Part shown: piece after piece, positions 1 to 6,589 of the stretch | Layout: every line of letters begins with the position of its first letter | Position numbering within the stretch: the stretch's first letter is position 1 | Origin: Tidjanibacter sp. | GTDB lineage: Bacteria; Bacteroidota; Bacteroidia; Bacteroidales; Rikenellaceae | Assembly: GCA_017390585.1 (NCBI GenBank) | Contig: JAFPBB010000047.1 | Location: forward strand, 1 to 64,000 | DNA: 64,000 nt | Direction of reading: 5' to 3' | Program-made: the position numbers and the translations under genes | Notes under the pieces: model-generated | Seen by the model: only the letters and a program-made list of their open reading frames with translations | Databases searched by the model: none | Told to the model about the DNA's origin: nothing

Positions 1-1
1 A

Positions 2-382
2 ACCGTTTTCATTGCTACCCCCGTTTTGTCGGAGGTTCAGCTTGAGGAGCTGTTTGGCAAATTCCAAGGTGTAATCACCGAGAACGGCGGTCAGATCGTA
101 AATGCAGAGGCTTGGGGTTTGAAAAAACTCGCTTATGCTATACAGAAGAAGACCACCGGTTACTATTTCCTTATCGAGTTCACTGGCGAGGGCAGCCTCA
201 TCGAGACCCTCGAGAAACAGTATCGTCGCGACGAGCGCGTTATCCGTTTCCTCTCGTTCCGTCAGGACAAACACGCAGTTGAGTACTCGATCAAACGCCG
301 CAACAAACTTGCAGGCAAAGTTAACGCTGAGGTTGCAGAGACCGAGGCTAATGTAGAACCCGAAGTAGCAGAGGAGGCATAA
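2..382 (+). CDS. rpsF: 30S ribosomal protein S6 (bS6), 5' end outside the window
   Basis: bS6 binds the central domain of 16S rRNA as a dimer with bS18. The S6 frame is already open at base 2 and reads TVFIATPVLSEVQ, the usual S6 N-terminus, so the TTG at 26 is not the start; the true ATG lies a few codons upstream of the window. The body shows the S6 pattern around AWGLKKLAYAIQKKTTGYY and ends in an acidic, E/A-rich tail typical of this phylum. It is followed by rpsR after 3 bases and by rplI, the conserved S6-S18-L9 order. In the Bacteroidota ribosome bS6 helps bury the 16S 3' tail, which matters for the SD signals downstream. Confidence 0.96.
   Translation, partial: TVFIATPVLSEVQLEELFGKFQGVITENGGQIVNAEAWGLKKLAYAIQKKTTGYYFLIEFTGEGSLIETLEKQYRRDERVIRFLSFRQDKHAVEYSIKRRNKLAGKVNAEVAETEANVEPEVAEEA
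371..377 (+). promoter_or_regulatory. Shine-Dalgarno-like GAGGAGG ahead of rpsR
   Basis: GAGGAGG lies in the last codons of rpsF, 8 bases before the rpsR ATG. SD sequences are generally unused in Bacteroidota, so a well-spaced one here stands out, although it also encodes the E-E-A tail of S6 and could be partly coincidental. Confidence 0.45.
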
Positions 383-385
383 ACT

Positions 386-664
386 ATGGCAGCACCTGTA
401 AAAAACGATAGCGAGATCCGCTACCTCAACCCCGTTTCGGTTGACGTTAAAAAGAAAAAATACTGCCGTTTCAAAAAGAGCGGTATCAAATACATCGACT
501 ACAAGGATGGCGAGTTCTTGAAGAAGTTCCTCAACGAGCAGGGTAAGATTCTTCCCCGTCGTTTGACCGGTACTTCGCAGAAATACCAGAAGAAAGTGGC
601 TCAGGCTGTTAAGCGTGCTCGCCACCTCGCAATCTTGCCTTTCGTAACCGATATGATGAAATAA
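386..664 (+). CDS. rpsR: 30S ribosomal protein S18 (bS18)
   Basis: bS18 is a small-subunit protein that pairs with bS6 on the platform of the 30S subunit. The 92-residue product has the S18 core [19 protein letters not shown] followed by [15 protein letters not shown] and the C-terminal [10 protein letters not shown] block. Length is normal for the phylum. The ATG at 386 is 3 bases after the rpsF stop and has an SD-like GAGGAGG upstream. It is co-transcribed with rpsF and rplI. Confidence 0.98.
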   Translation: MAAPVKNDSEIRYLNPVSVDVKKKKYCRFKKSGIKYIDYKDGEFLKKFLNEQGKILPRRLTGTSQKYQKKVAQAVKRARHLAILPFVTDMMK

Positions 665-666
665 TT

Positions 667-675
667 AGAAGGAGG
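667..675 (+). promoter_or_regulatory. Strong Shine-Dalgarno sequence ahead of rplI
   Basis: AGAAGGAGG ends 8 bases before the rplI ATG (684) in the 19-base rpsR-rplI gap, where no protein coding constrains it. It is a near-perfect complement to the 16S rRNA 3' tail. Bacteroidota mRNAs rarely carry such sites because their ribosomes sequester the anti-SD. Confidence 0.75.
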
Positions 676-683
676 ACAAGACT

Positions 684-1121
684 ATGCAGATTATTCTTAT
701 CAAAGACGTAGAGAAATTGGGTTATGCAAACGACATCGTTGACGTAAAACCCGGATATGCAAACAACTTCCTTCTCCCCCAGGGCTACGCTAAAGTAGCT
801 ACCGAGTCGGCTAAGAAAGTTTTGGCAGAGAACATTCGCCAGAGGGCTCACAAAGAGGCTAAACTCCTTGCTGATGCTCAGGCACTCGCAGAGAAAATCG
901 AGAATCTTCCCCTCACCCTCACCGCTAAGGCAGAGGAGGAGAAAATCTTCGGTAGCATCACTTCCGCTGACCTCGCAGCAGCTCTCGCAGAGAAAGGTGT
1001 TGAGGTTGACCGCAAGACTATCGATGTTGATGCCGTTAAGACTCTCGGTGAGTATGTAGCAACCGTTAAACTCCACAGGGAGGTTAAAGCAACCATTCAC
1101 TTCTCGGTTGTAGCAGAGTAA
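684..1121 (+). CDS. rplI: 50S ribosomal protein L9 (bL9)
   Basis: bL9 is the elongated large-subunit protein at the base of the L1 stalk. The 145-residue product shows the N-terminal rRNA-binding domain with [26 protein letters not shown] and the C-terminal domain with [13 protein letters not shown], joined by a long charged helix. Length is standard. It follows rpsR by 19 bases, and its start is fixed by a strong SD. Confidence 0.98.
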   Translation: MQIILIKDVEKLGYANDIVDVKPGYANNFLLPQGYAKVATESAKKVLAENIRQRAHKEAKLLADAQALAEKIENLPLTLTAKAEEEKIFGSITSADLAAALAEKGVEVDRKTIDVDAVKTLGEYVATVKLHREVKATIHFSVVAE

Positions 1122-1143
1122 CTTTTTTAATACAGACAAGACG

Positions 1144-1398
1144 ATGAAAAAAGATATCCATCCTAAAAATTATCGTATCGTTGCATTCAAAGATATGTCC
1201 AACGATCACGTTTTTCTCTGCCGCTCGGCAGTGAATACCAAAGAGACCTTGGAGGTGGACGGCGTTGAGTATCCCGTTTACAAAATGGAGATTTCGAACA
1301 CTTCGCACCCCTTCTACACCGGTAAGATGAAACTCGTTGATACCGCAGGTCGCGTTGATAAGTTTATGCAGCGCTACGCTCGCTACAAAAAACGCTAA
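1144..1398 (+). CDS. rpmE2: 50S ribosomal protein L31 type B
   Basis: L31 sits at the central protuberance and bridges the two subunits. The 84-residue product begins [19 protein letters not shown] and has [24 protein letters not shown], the type B signature. The zinc cysteine cluster of type A L31 is absent (only one Cys). It lies 22 bases after rplI and ends before a strong terminator, so it is probably the last gene of the ribosomal operon. Confidence 0.95.
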   Translation: MKKDIHPKNYRIVAFKDMSNDHVFLCRSAVNTKETLEVDGVEYPVYKMEISNTSHPFYTGKMKLVDTAGRVDKFMQRYARYKKR

Positions 1399-1418
1399 TC
1401 GCTTTGCGTATATATTTG

Positions 1419-1453
1419 GAGGTCGGACTCGCAGGAGTTCGACCTCTTTTTTT
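1419..1453 (+). terminator. Intrinsic terminator of the ribosomal operon
   Basis: A 12-bp stem, GAGGTCGGACTC / GAGTTCGACCTC (one G-T pair), with a GCAG loop is followed by eight T. Confidence 0.93.
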
Positions 1454-1484
1454 GTGCCTACTATAATTTTTTTTCTGTAGAAGA

Positions 1485-1515
1485 TTTGGAGGTTAAGAAA
1501 TTCTTTCTACCTTTG
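1485..1515 (+). promoter_or_regulatory. Primary-sigma promoter of the GntR/ABC cassette
   Basis: TTTG (1485-1488), 19 bases, then TACCTTTG (1508-1515) match the Bacteroidota -33/-7 consensus. Transcription would begin near 1520, which rules out a start upstream of the ATG at 1549. Confidence 0.85.
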
Positions 1516-1517
1516 CA

Positions 1518-1539
1518 GTGTACTAATACAATAATACAC
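1518..1539 (+). promoter_or_regulatory. Candidate GntR (YtrA-type) operator dyad
   Basis: GTGTACTA-N6-TAATACAC is an inverted repeat with 7 of 8 positions paired. It begins 2 bases after the -7 element and would cover the transcription start. YtrA-subfamily GntR repressors bind dyads of GT...AC form, and the only regulator nearby is the cassette's own GntR gene at 3196. The assignment is inference. Confidence 0.6.
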
Positions 1540-1548
1540 CAATACACT

Positions 1549-2388
1549 ATGATTACAGTAAAGAATCTAACCTTCCATTACCGTGGTAAGAACCATCTCT
1601 ACCGCGATTTCTCGCTCCACATCGAGCGAGGGGGCATCTACGGCCTGCTGGGTAGCAACGGCATTGGCAAGAGTACCCTGTTGAAACTTATGTGTGGTCT
1701 GCTCTCCCCCGATGCAGGCGAGGTGAATCTCTTTGGTCGCAGGAGCCGCACGAGGAGTGTGGAGTTGCTTTCGGATATCTTCTTGGTGCCCGAGGAGTTT
1801 GAGTTACCCAAGGTGACCCTTGGTGAGTTTGTCAGACTCACTACCCCCTTCTACCCTTCGTTTGACCACTCGTTTTTGGCCGAGGCTTTGCGAAGGTTTG
1901 AGGTTGGGATGGATGAGGAGTTCCACTCGATGTCGATGGGTCAGCGCAAGAAGGCCTACATTGCCTTTGCTATGGCGGCCAAGACTTCGTTGCTTCTGCT
2001 CGACGAGCCCACCAACGGCCTCGATATCACCTCCAAAGCTACTTTCCGCAGTCTGCTGGCCGAGTGGGCTACGCCCGAGCGCACTGCCATCATCTCCACC
2101 CATCAGGTGAGGGAGGTGGCCAATATGTTTGACCACATTGTGATTATCGACCACAAGGGCTTGGTGGTGGATAGCTCGGTCTATGAGATAAGCGAAAGGC
2201 TGAAATTCTCGGTGGAGAGCTCGGCCGATGGTGCTCTCTACAGCCAATCGACCCTCGGCGGCTATGCTACCGTGAGGGAGAATGTGGATGGCTCAGAGAG
2301 TAATCCCGACATTGAGCTCCTTTTCGGTGCAGCCACTACTGCGCGAGAGGAGATTATCCGTATCCTAAACCCCTCAACTAACCACTAA
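1549..2388 (+). CDS. ABC transporter ATP-binding protein (YtrB-like)
   Basis: This ATPase subunit energises the membrane protein encoded next. From the ATG at 1549 the product is 279 residues. It has Walker A GSNGIGKST (35-43), signature SMGQRKK (129-135), Walker B LLLDEPTNGLD (about 149-159) and the switch His (185). An upstream TTG at 1486 is in frame but falls inside the -33 promoter element and is rejected. The C-terminal 80 residues are poorly conserved, as in the YtrB/CcmA-type group. It is the first gene of a four-gene cassette with a permease, a GntR repressor and a small membrane protein. The substrate is unknown; relatives respond to cell-envelope antibiotics. Confidence 0.92.
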   Translation: MITVKNLTFHYRGKNHLYRDFSLHIERGGIYGLLGSNGIGKSTLLKLMCGLLSPDAGEVNLFGRRSRTRSVELLSDIFLVPEEFELPKVTLGEFVRLTTPFYPSFDHSFLAEALRRFEVGMDEEFHSMSMGQRKKAYIAFAMAAKTSLLLLDEPTNGLDITSKATFRSLLAEWATPERTAIISTHQVREVANMFDHIVIIDHKGLVVDSSVYEISERLKFSVESSADGALYSQSTLGGYATVRENVDGSESNPDIELLFGAATTAREEIIRILNPSTNH

Positions 2389-2403
2389 AATCCTTTGACG
2401 ATT

Positions 2404-3189
2404 ATGAACAAAAGTTTTTCACTCCGTCGTTTGTGGCTCTTTGCCCGCAAACACTATTCCGAGAATCGCCGCCACTACTTGGTGGGCGTGGCTTGCTACG
2501 CATTGGTGCTCTTTGTCTGTTTCTGGAGCTGGCTGGGTGGCGAGTTTGAGAACGATGTGGTGTTGGAGATGGCCTTCTTGTGGTCTGCAATGGTTATGCC
2601 CATCTTGGTTGCCCAGATTAGTTTTGCCGATTCGATGAAGCGCGGTAGCCGCCAGATGCACTACACACTCCCCGCCACGCAGGGCGAAAAGTTCTTCTTT
2701 GCACTGCTCAACACACTTGTTGTGTCGGCCGCTGCCATTGCGGTGTGTGAGGTGGGTGCAAGCCTTCTGTTCGCCGAAGTACCCGAGCGATTTGGTGCCG
2801 ACCGAGGTAATTCTGTCCTGGGCCATTGGTTTGCGAATGTTGGGCAACTCACTGCACTCTCGACACTATTTATGGGCGGTGCTGTGCTCGGCTGCTCGGC
2901 GTCGAAGGATTGGCGCAGCAAGACTTGGATATTCGTTTGGGTGGCGATGGTGTTGGTCTACTTCACCCCCCATTTCTTCCTCTCGCCAGGTGGCGACTAC
3001 ACGATTGGCACGGATAGTTTCCTCATCGGTGGCAACACACTCTACTGTGACTACACCACCGCTGGAGGACTCCAAGTGGGATTCCTTACACCCCCTGTGC
3101 TCCCATTCTACGAGTGGTACAACATCGTTGTTCCGGCACTTTTGATGGTAGTAGGGTGGTTTAAGTATCGCGAACGAGAAATTAGCTAA
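2404..3189 (+). CDS. ABC-2-like membrane permease of the GntR cassette
   Basis: This is a multi-pass membrane protein of about 261 residues, starting at the ATG at 2404 (a TTG 9 bases upstream is less likely). Hydrophobic stretches occur near HYLVGVACYALVLFVCFW, FLWSAMVMPILVAQISFA, LLNTLVVSAAAIAVCEVGA, LSTLFMGGAVLGC, TWIFVWVAMVLVYF and VVPALLMVVGWF, giving about six membrane segments. No family-specific motif is evident beyond the ABC-2-like layout. It sits 15 bases after the ATPase and just before the GntR gene, so it is the cognate permease. Substrate unknown. Confidence 0.85.
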   Translation: MNKSFSLRRLWLFARKHYSENRRHYLVGVACYALVLFVCFWSWLGGEFENDVVLEMAFLWSAMVMPILVAQISFADSMKRGSRQMHYTLPATQGEKFFFALLNTLVVSAAAIAVCEVGASLLFAEVPERFGADRGNSVLGHWFANVGQLTALSTLFMGGAVLGCSASKDWRSKTWIFVWVAMVLVYFTPHFFLSPGGDYTIGTDSFLIGGNTLYCDYTTAGGLQVGFLTPPVLPFYEWYNIVVPALLMVVGWFKYREREIS

Positions 3190-3195
3190 GCCGCT

Positions 3196-3576
3196 ATGGA
3201 TTTTGGAACCAATAAACCCATCTATCTCCACATCTACGACATTGTGGCAGAGAGGATTATTTCGGGCCTATGGCACGAGGGTGACCGTGTGCCCTCGGTG
3301 AGGGAGCTCGCTGCGGAGTTGCAGGTCAATCCCAACACTGTGATGCGTGCCTACGATGCCCTGCAACAGGGTGGGCTCATTGCACCCACCCGTGGTATCG
3401 GCTACTTTGTGGCCGAGGGAGCTGCTGCCCGTGCGCTGGAGGAGAGCCGCAGGGAGTTTGTGGAGAACGAACTCTCGCAACTCTTCCGCCGTATGGATGC
3501 CCTCGGATTTACACCCGAGGAGATAACCAAACTCTATTCCAACTATAAAACTAACTCGACAAATGAAAACAAGTAA
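3196..3576 (+). CDS. GntR-family repressor, YtrA subfamily
   Basis: The 126-residue protein has a complete GntR winged helix (about residues 8-75, with PIYLHIYDIVAERIISG, RVPSVRELAAELQVNPNTVMRAYDAL and GIGYFV) and only a short helical tail of about 50 residues. That is the YtrA layout, lacking the ligand-binding FadR or UTRA domain. It is embedded 6 bases after the permease and overlaps the next gene. It probably represses its own operon through the dyad at 1518-1539. Unusually, the repressor is third in the operon rather than first. Confidence 0.93.
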   Translation: MDFGTNKPIYLHIYDIVAERIISGLWHEGDRVPSVRELAAELQVNPNTVMRAYDALQQGGLIAPTRGIGYFVAEGAAARALEESRREFVENELSQLFRRMDALGFTPEEITKLYSNYKTNSTNENK

Positions 3577-3952
3577 TAAGATTCTGATAGGAGCCATTGC
3601 GCTCAACGTCATCCTTGGAGCCCTCCTCGTGGGCATTAGCCACAGTAGAGGCGAGGCTATCCGCAGGGAGATTGCACCCGTGATGCAACAGATTGAAAAC
3701 ACAACGATTAGGGTGGTGAAGATGGCCAACCCCAAGAGTGACTATGTCGTCAGCGGAAGGAGCGGACTTGGCAGAGCTGTGAGGTTTATCTACGATTCGC
3801 CTGCCGTCGGCGAACTCCGTGTGGAGGGCGACACCCTGGTGGTGGACACCGATAAGCGCGTGGTGATCCGTCTGGAGCAGGTGGACTACATCATCCATCG
3901 CGACGGCTACGTCGAGGAGTGTGGCTCCGAGAAAGTCTATATTCCCAACTAA
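3563..3952 (+). CDS. Small single-pass membrane protein of the GntR/ABC cassette, function unknown
   Basis: I do not recognise this 129-residue product. It has one N-terminal hydrophobic segment (about residues 7-25, ILIGAIALNVILGALLVGI), then a short amphipathic helix, and a soluble domain predicted to lie outside the cytoplasm with alternating beta-like stretches (VGELRVEGDTLVVDTDKRVVI). The ATG at 3563 overlaps the end of the GntR gene by 14 bases, implying translational coupling and a role with the transporter, perhaps as an extracytoplasmic sensor or accessory subunit (inference). Confidence 0.75.
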   Translation: MKTSNKILIGAIALNVILGALLVGISHSRGEAIRREIAPVMQQIENTTIRVVKMANPKSDYVVSGRSGLGRAVRFIYDSPAVGELRVEGDTLVVDTDKRVVIRLEQVDYIIHRDGYVEECGSEKVYIPN

Positions 3953-4002
3953 TTTGCGACAGCGCAATCCCCCCCCAACTCATACGATAATAAAGTTTGT
4001 GA

Positions 4003-4036
4003 AAGAGGGCGGCCCACTTCTGCGGGTCGCCCTCTT
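4003..4036. terminator. Bidirectional terminator between convergent genes
   Basis: An inverted repeat AGAGGGCGGCCC / GGGTCGCCCTCT with an 8-base loop lies between the GntR cassette and the convergent phosphatase gene. T-tracts are short. Confidence 0.7.
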
Positions 4037-4059
4037 GTGATGTGTGTGAAACCGTCGGT

Positions 4060-5193
4060 CTACTCCTCGTCGAGGCCAAGCAGACGGCACATAATCTTGG
4101 GTACGTCGGTGTTCTCCATCACGCCGCTAAAATGCTCTGCACCTGTGCCATAGGCAAACAGAGGAACCATTCCGCCCGTGTGGCCGCCCGTGGTCCACGC
4201 ATAGTCCACCTGATGGTCGTGGAGGTCGAAGGTGCGATTGCCATTGACGATTGTCAGGCCACCTGTTTCGTGGTCGGCAGTCACCACCACGAGTGTGCCT
4301 GGATGGGTGTCGGCATAGTCGAATGCGATGGCAACGGCGGAGTCGAAATCGTAGATTTCTGCCAACATTGCCTGAAGGTCGTGGCCGTGTGCCTTGCCAT
4401 CAATTTGTGAGCCCTCCACCATAATGAAGAAACCATCATCTTTGGCGTTATTAGTCAGAATCTCAAGTGCTTTGGATGTTGCCTGGGGGAGGAAACTGCC
4501 TCTACCCTCAAGCTCGGAGGGCATAGAACCCTCTGTGGGCAGGAGGGCCACCTTGCCCTCGGAGATGTTCTCCAACTCATCGAGTGTGTATGCCACGGTG
4601 TAGCCCCTCTGGCGGAGAGTGTCGAGGAGGTTGAGCGAGTCGGCACGCTGGTCGAAACGCTTGCTGCCGCCGCCGAAGAAGATGTCGAGTTGATTGGAGA
4701 GGTAGTAGGTGGCAATTTCGTCCTCCTTGTGTCGGTTGTCGACGTGTGCAACAAAGGCTGCGGGGGTGGCATTTGTCACGGGATAGGTGGCAATGACTCC
4801 GGTGGCCATACCTGCCTTCTCGGCCTTCTCACGGATGGAGGGGTGGGCAATGCCGTCGGGAGTGACGCCAATCATTCCGTTGTTGGTTTTGTATCCCGTG
4901 GCGAGAGCAGTGCCTGCGGCTGCCGAGTCGGTAATGCGGTTGTTGGCGGAGTAGGTCTTGCACAGACCCACTGCGTGGGCGCGCTCCAAGTGGAGAGGGG
5001 AGTAGTCGCCGCCAATCTGGGCTGCGGAGATGTGTGCAATACCCATACCGTCGCCTATCATATAAATGATGTTGCGAACCTCTGGCTCGCGCTCCTCAAA
5101 GAGGTAGTCGACGCCCTTGGATACAAGGCCACCGATGAGTACGATAAAGAAGATTTTGATGATTGTCGGGAGTTTGTGTAGTAGCGATCTCAT
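4060..5193 (-). CDS. phoA: Membrane-anchored alkaline phosphatase
   Basis: This enzyme hydrolyses phosphomonoesters outside the inner membrane. The 377-residue product has an N-terminal hydrophobic anchor (residues 11-27) with no lipobox. The metal and nucleophile motifs follow: MIGDGMG (Asp48), ITDSAAAGTALATGY (Ser90 nucleophile), VAHVDNRH, MVEGSQIDGKAHGHD and TADHETGG. The active site therefore looks intact, and the length is slightly short compared with E. coli PhoA. It stands alone between two terminated units. A TACCTTTG -7 element lies 33 bases upstream. The gene symbol reflects family membership, not demonstrated phosphate-starvation control; I see no clear Pho box. Confidence 0.93.
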   Translation of the reverse strand: MRSLLHKLPTIIKIFFIVLIGGLVSKGVDYLFEEREPEVRNIIYMIGDGMGIAHISAAQIGGDYSPLHLERAHAVGLCKTYSANNRITDSAAAGTALATGYKTNNGMIGVTPDGIAHPSIREKAEKAGMATGVIATYPVTNATPAAFVAHVDNRHKEDEIATYYLSNQLDIFFGGGSKRFDQRADSLNLLDTLRQRGYTVAYTLDELENISEGKVALLPTEGSMPSELEGRGSFLPQATSKALEILTNNAKDDGFFIMVEGSQIDGKAHGHDLQAMLAEIYDFDSAVAIAFDYADTHPGTLVVVTADHETGGLTIVNGNRTFDLHDHQVDYAWTTGGHTGGMVPLFAYGTGAEHFSGVMENTDVPKIMCRLLGLDEE

Positions 5194-5225
5194 AGCTTTC
5201 TGATGTGATTTTTGTTGTTTCTATG

Positions 5226-5233
5226 CAAAGGTA
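5226..5233 (-). promoter_or_regulatory. Probable -7 element for the phosphatase gene
   Basis: Read on the minus strand this is TACCTTTG, a full match to TAnnTTTG, 33 bases before the ATG. No good -33 TTTG is present at 19-21 bases, so the promoter may need an activator. Confidence 0.5.
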
Positions 5234-5298
5234 GTGAATTTATTGTATCGATGTTGTGAAATGGCCCTATGGAGTGTGAATTTTTTGCAAAAAAATCA

Positions 5299-5318
5299 TA
5301 ACTTTGCACTCGTGCAAA
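5299..5318 (+). promoter_or_regulatory. Candidate -7 element overlapping a palindrome ahead of the RND operon
   Basis: TAACTTTG (5299-5306) fits the -7 consensus, and its TTTG begins the palindrome TTTGCACTCGTGCAAA (5303-5318; 7-bp arms, 2-base centre). A repressor bound here would block the promoter of the efflux operon starting at 5404. No regulator gene for it is visible nearby. Confidence 0.45.
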
Positions 5319-5403
5319 GCTATCGACCGAGGCACTTGTGTGACTCGTGGGCGGAGTGATGCGAATTTCTATCCGAAGAGACGATAATTCAAATTTAGCA
5401 TAG

Positions 5404-6576
5404 ATGAAACGAGTATCCTTTATCATCCTTGCGGGCCTAATGTTGCTCGCATCCTGCAAAGAGGCCCCCAAACAGCAGGCCTCGCGTGAGAGAGTCTACA
5501 AAACTATGGTTGTGGAAGCTGCCGACAGAACACTAACCACCGGCTACGCTGCCACTATCAGCGGATGTCAAACGGTGGAGATTCGCCCCCAGGTGAGCGG
5601 TATGATCACCGACATCCTCATCAATGAGGGTGACTTGGTGGCCAAAGGTCAAGTGCTTTTTGTCATCGACCAGACCCCCTACAAGGCTGCCTATGAGATT
5701 GCACAGGCCAATGTGAAGAGTGCCGAGGCAAGTCTCTCGACTGCTCAACTTATTCTCGACAGTAACAAGGAGCTCTTCGACCAGGGAGTTGTCTCGGAGT
5801 TTGACCTTATGACCTCCCGCAACGACCTTGTGGAGGCCGAGGCGAGGCTGGCTCTGGCTCGTGCGGAGGAGATTAATGCCACCAACAACCTCTCCTACAC
5901 CGAGGTGCGCTCCCCTGTGAATGGTGTTGCAAGTATGATCCCCTACCGCGTGGGTGCGCTGGTGAGCAGTGCTATTGCCACTCCGCTGGTCACTGTGTCG
6001 GACGATAGCGAGGTCTATGCCTACTTCTCTATGGCGGAGAATACGATGCTCGACCTCATTCAGGCCTACGGCTCCTTGAAGGAGGCTATTCGCCTGATGC
6101 CCGAGGTGGAACTCATTATGAGTAACGGTAAGACCTATGGACGTAAGGGCCGCATCAATGCAGTCAGCGGTACTATTAGTGCCACTACCGGTGCTGTGAG
6201 CCTTCGTGCAACCTTCCCCAACGGAGGCCGATTGCTGCGTGACGGCGGTAGCGGCAAGGTGGTGATTCCGCAGGTGATGAAGAATAGCATCGTGATTCCC
6301 CAGGCTGCCACCTATGAGTTGCAGGAGAAGGTGTTTGTCTACAAGGTTATCGACGGCAAGGCTGTGTCGGCCGGCATTGAGGTGTTGCCCCAGAACAACG
6401 GTGTTGAGTATATCGTTGTGGGTGGCCTCGAGGTGGGCGATGTGATTGTGGCCGAGGGCGCAGGTTTGGTGCGCGAGGGCGCAGTTATCAAGACCGAGGC
6501 CGATTTGGCTGCCGAGAAAGCCGCTGCCGAGCAGGCCGAAGTGAAAAGTGAGAGTGAAACCGTAGCGGCAGAGTAG
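5404..6576 (+). CDS. RND efflux periplasmic adaptor (membrane fusion lipoprotein)
   Basis: AcrA/MdtA-type adaptor that links the inner-membrane pump to the outer-membrane channel. It is 390 residues with a lipoprotein signal ending LLASC (Cys18). A split lipoyl domain starts at about residue 55 (VEIRPQVSGMITDILINEGDLVAKGQVLF), followed by a helical hairpin (about 95-160), the second lipoyl half (SYTEVRSPVNGVASMIPYRVG) and beta-barrel and membrane-proximal domains. The C-terminus is an A/E-rich tail. It is the first gene of an adaptor-pump-channel operon, 13 bases before the pump gene. Confidence 0.95.
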   Translation: MKRVSFIILAGLMLLASCKEAPKQQASRERVYKTMVVEAADRTLTTGYAATISGCQTVEIRPQVSGMITDILINEGDLVAKGQVLFVIDQTPYKAAYEIAQANVKSAEASLSTAQLILDSNKELFDQGVVSEFDLMTSRNDLVEAEARLALARAEEINATNNLSYTEVRSPVNGVASMIPYRVGALVSSAIATPLVTVSDDSEVYAYFSMAENTMLDLIQAYGSLKEAIRLMPEVELIMSNGKTYGRKGRINAVSGTISATTGAVSLRATFPNGGRLLRDGGSGKVVIPQVMKNSIVIPQAATYELQEKVFVYKVIDGKAVSAGIEVLPQNNGVEYIVVGGLEVGDVIVAEGAGLVREGAVIKTEADLAAEKAAAEQAEVKSESETVAAE

Positions 6577-6589
6577 AGGAGGAGAGAGT

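Noticed and set aside
1486..1548. TTG at 1486 as start of the ABC ATPase
   Set aside because: The codon lies inside the -33 promoter element and the added residues are not conserved-looking; ATG 1549 fits the Walker A spacing.
5240..5262. A Rex operator (TTGTGAAAT at 5252-5260) near the phosphatase gene
   Set aside because: Only one half of the expected TTGTGAA-N4-TTCACAA palindrome is present.
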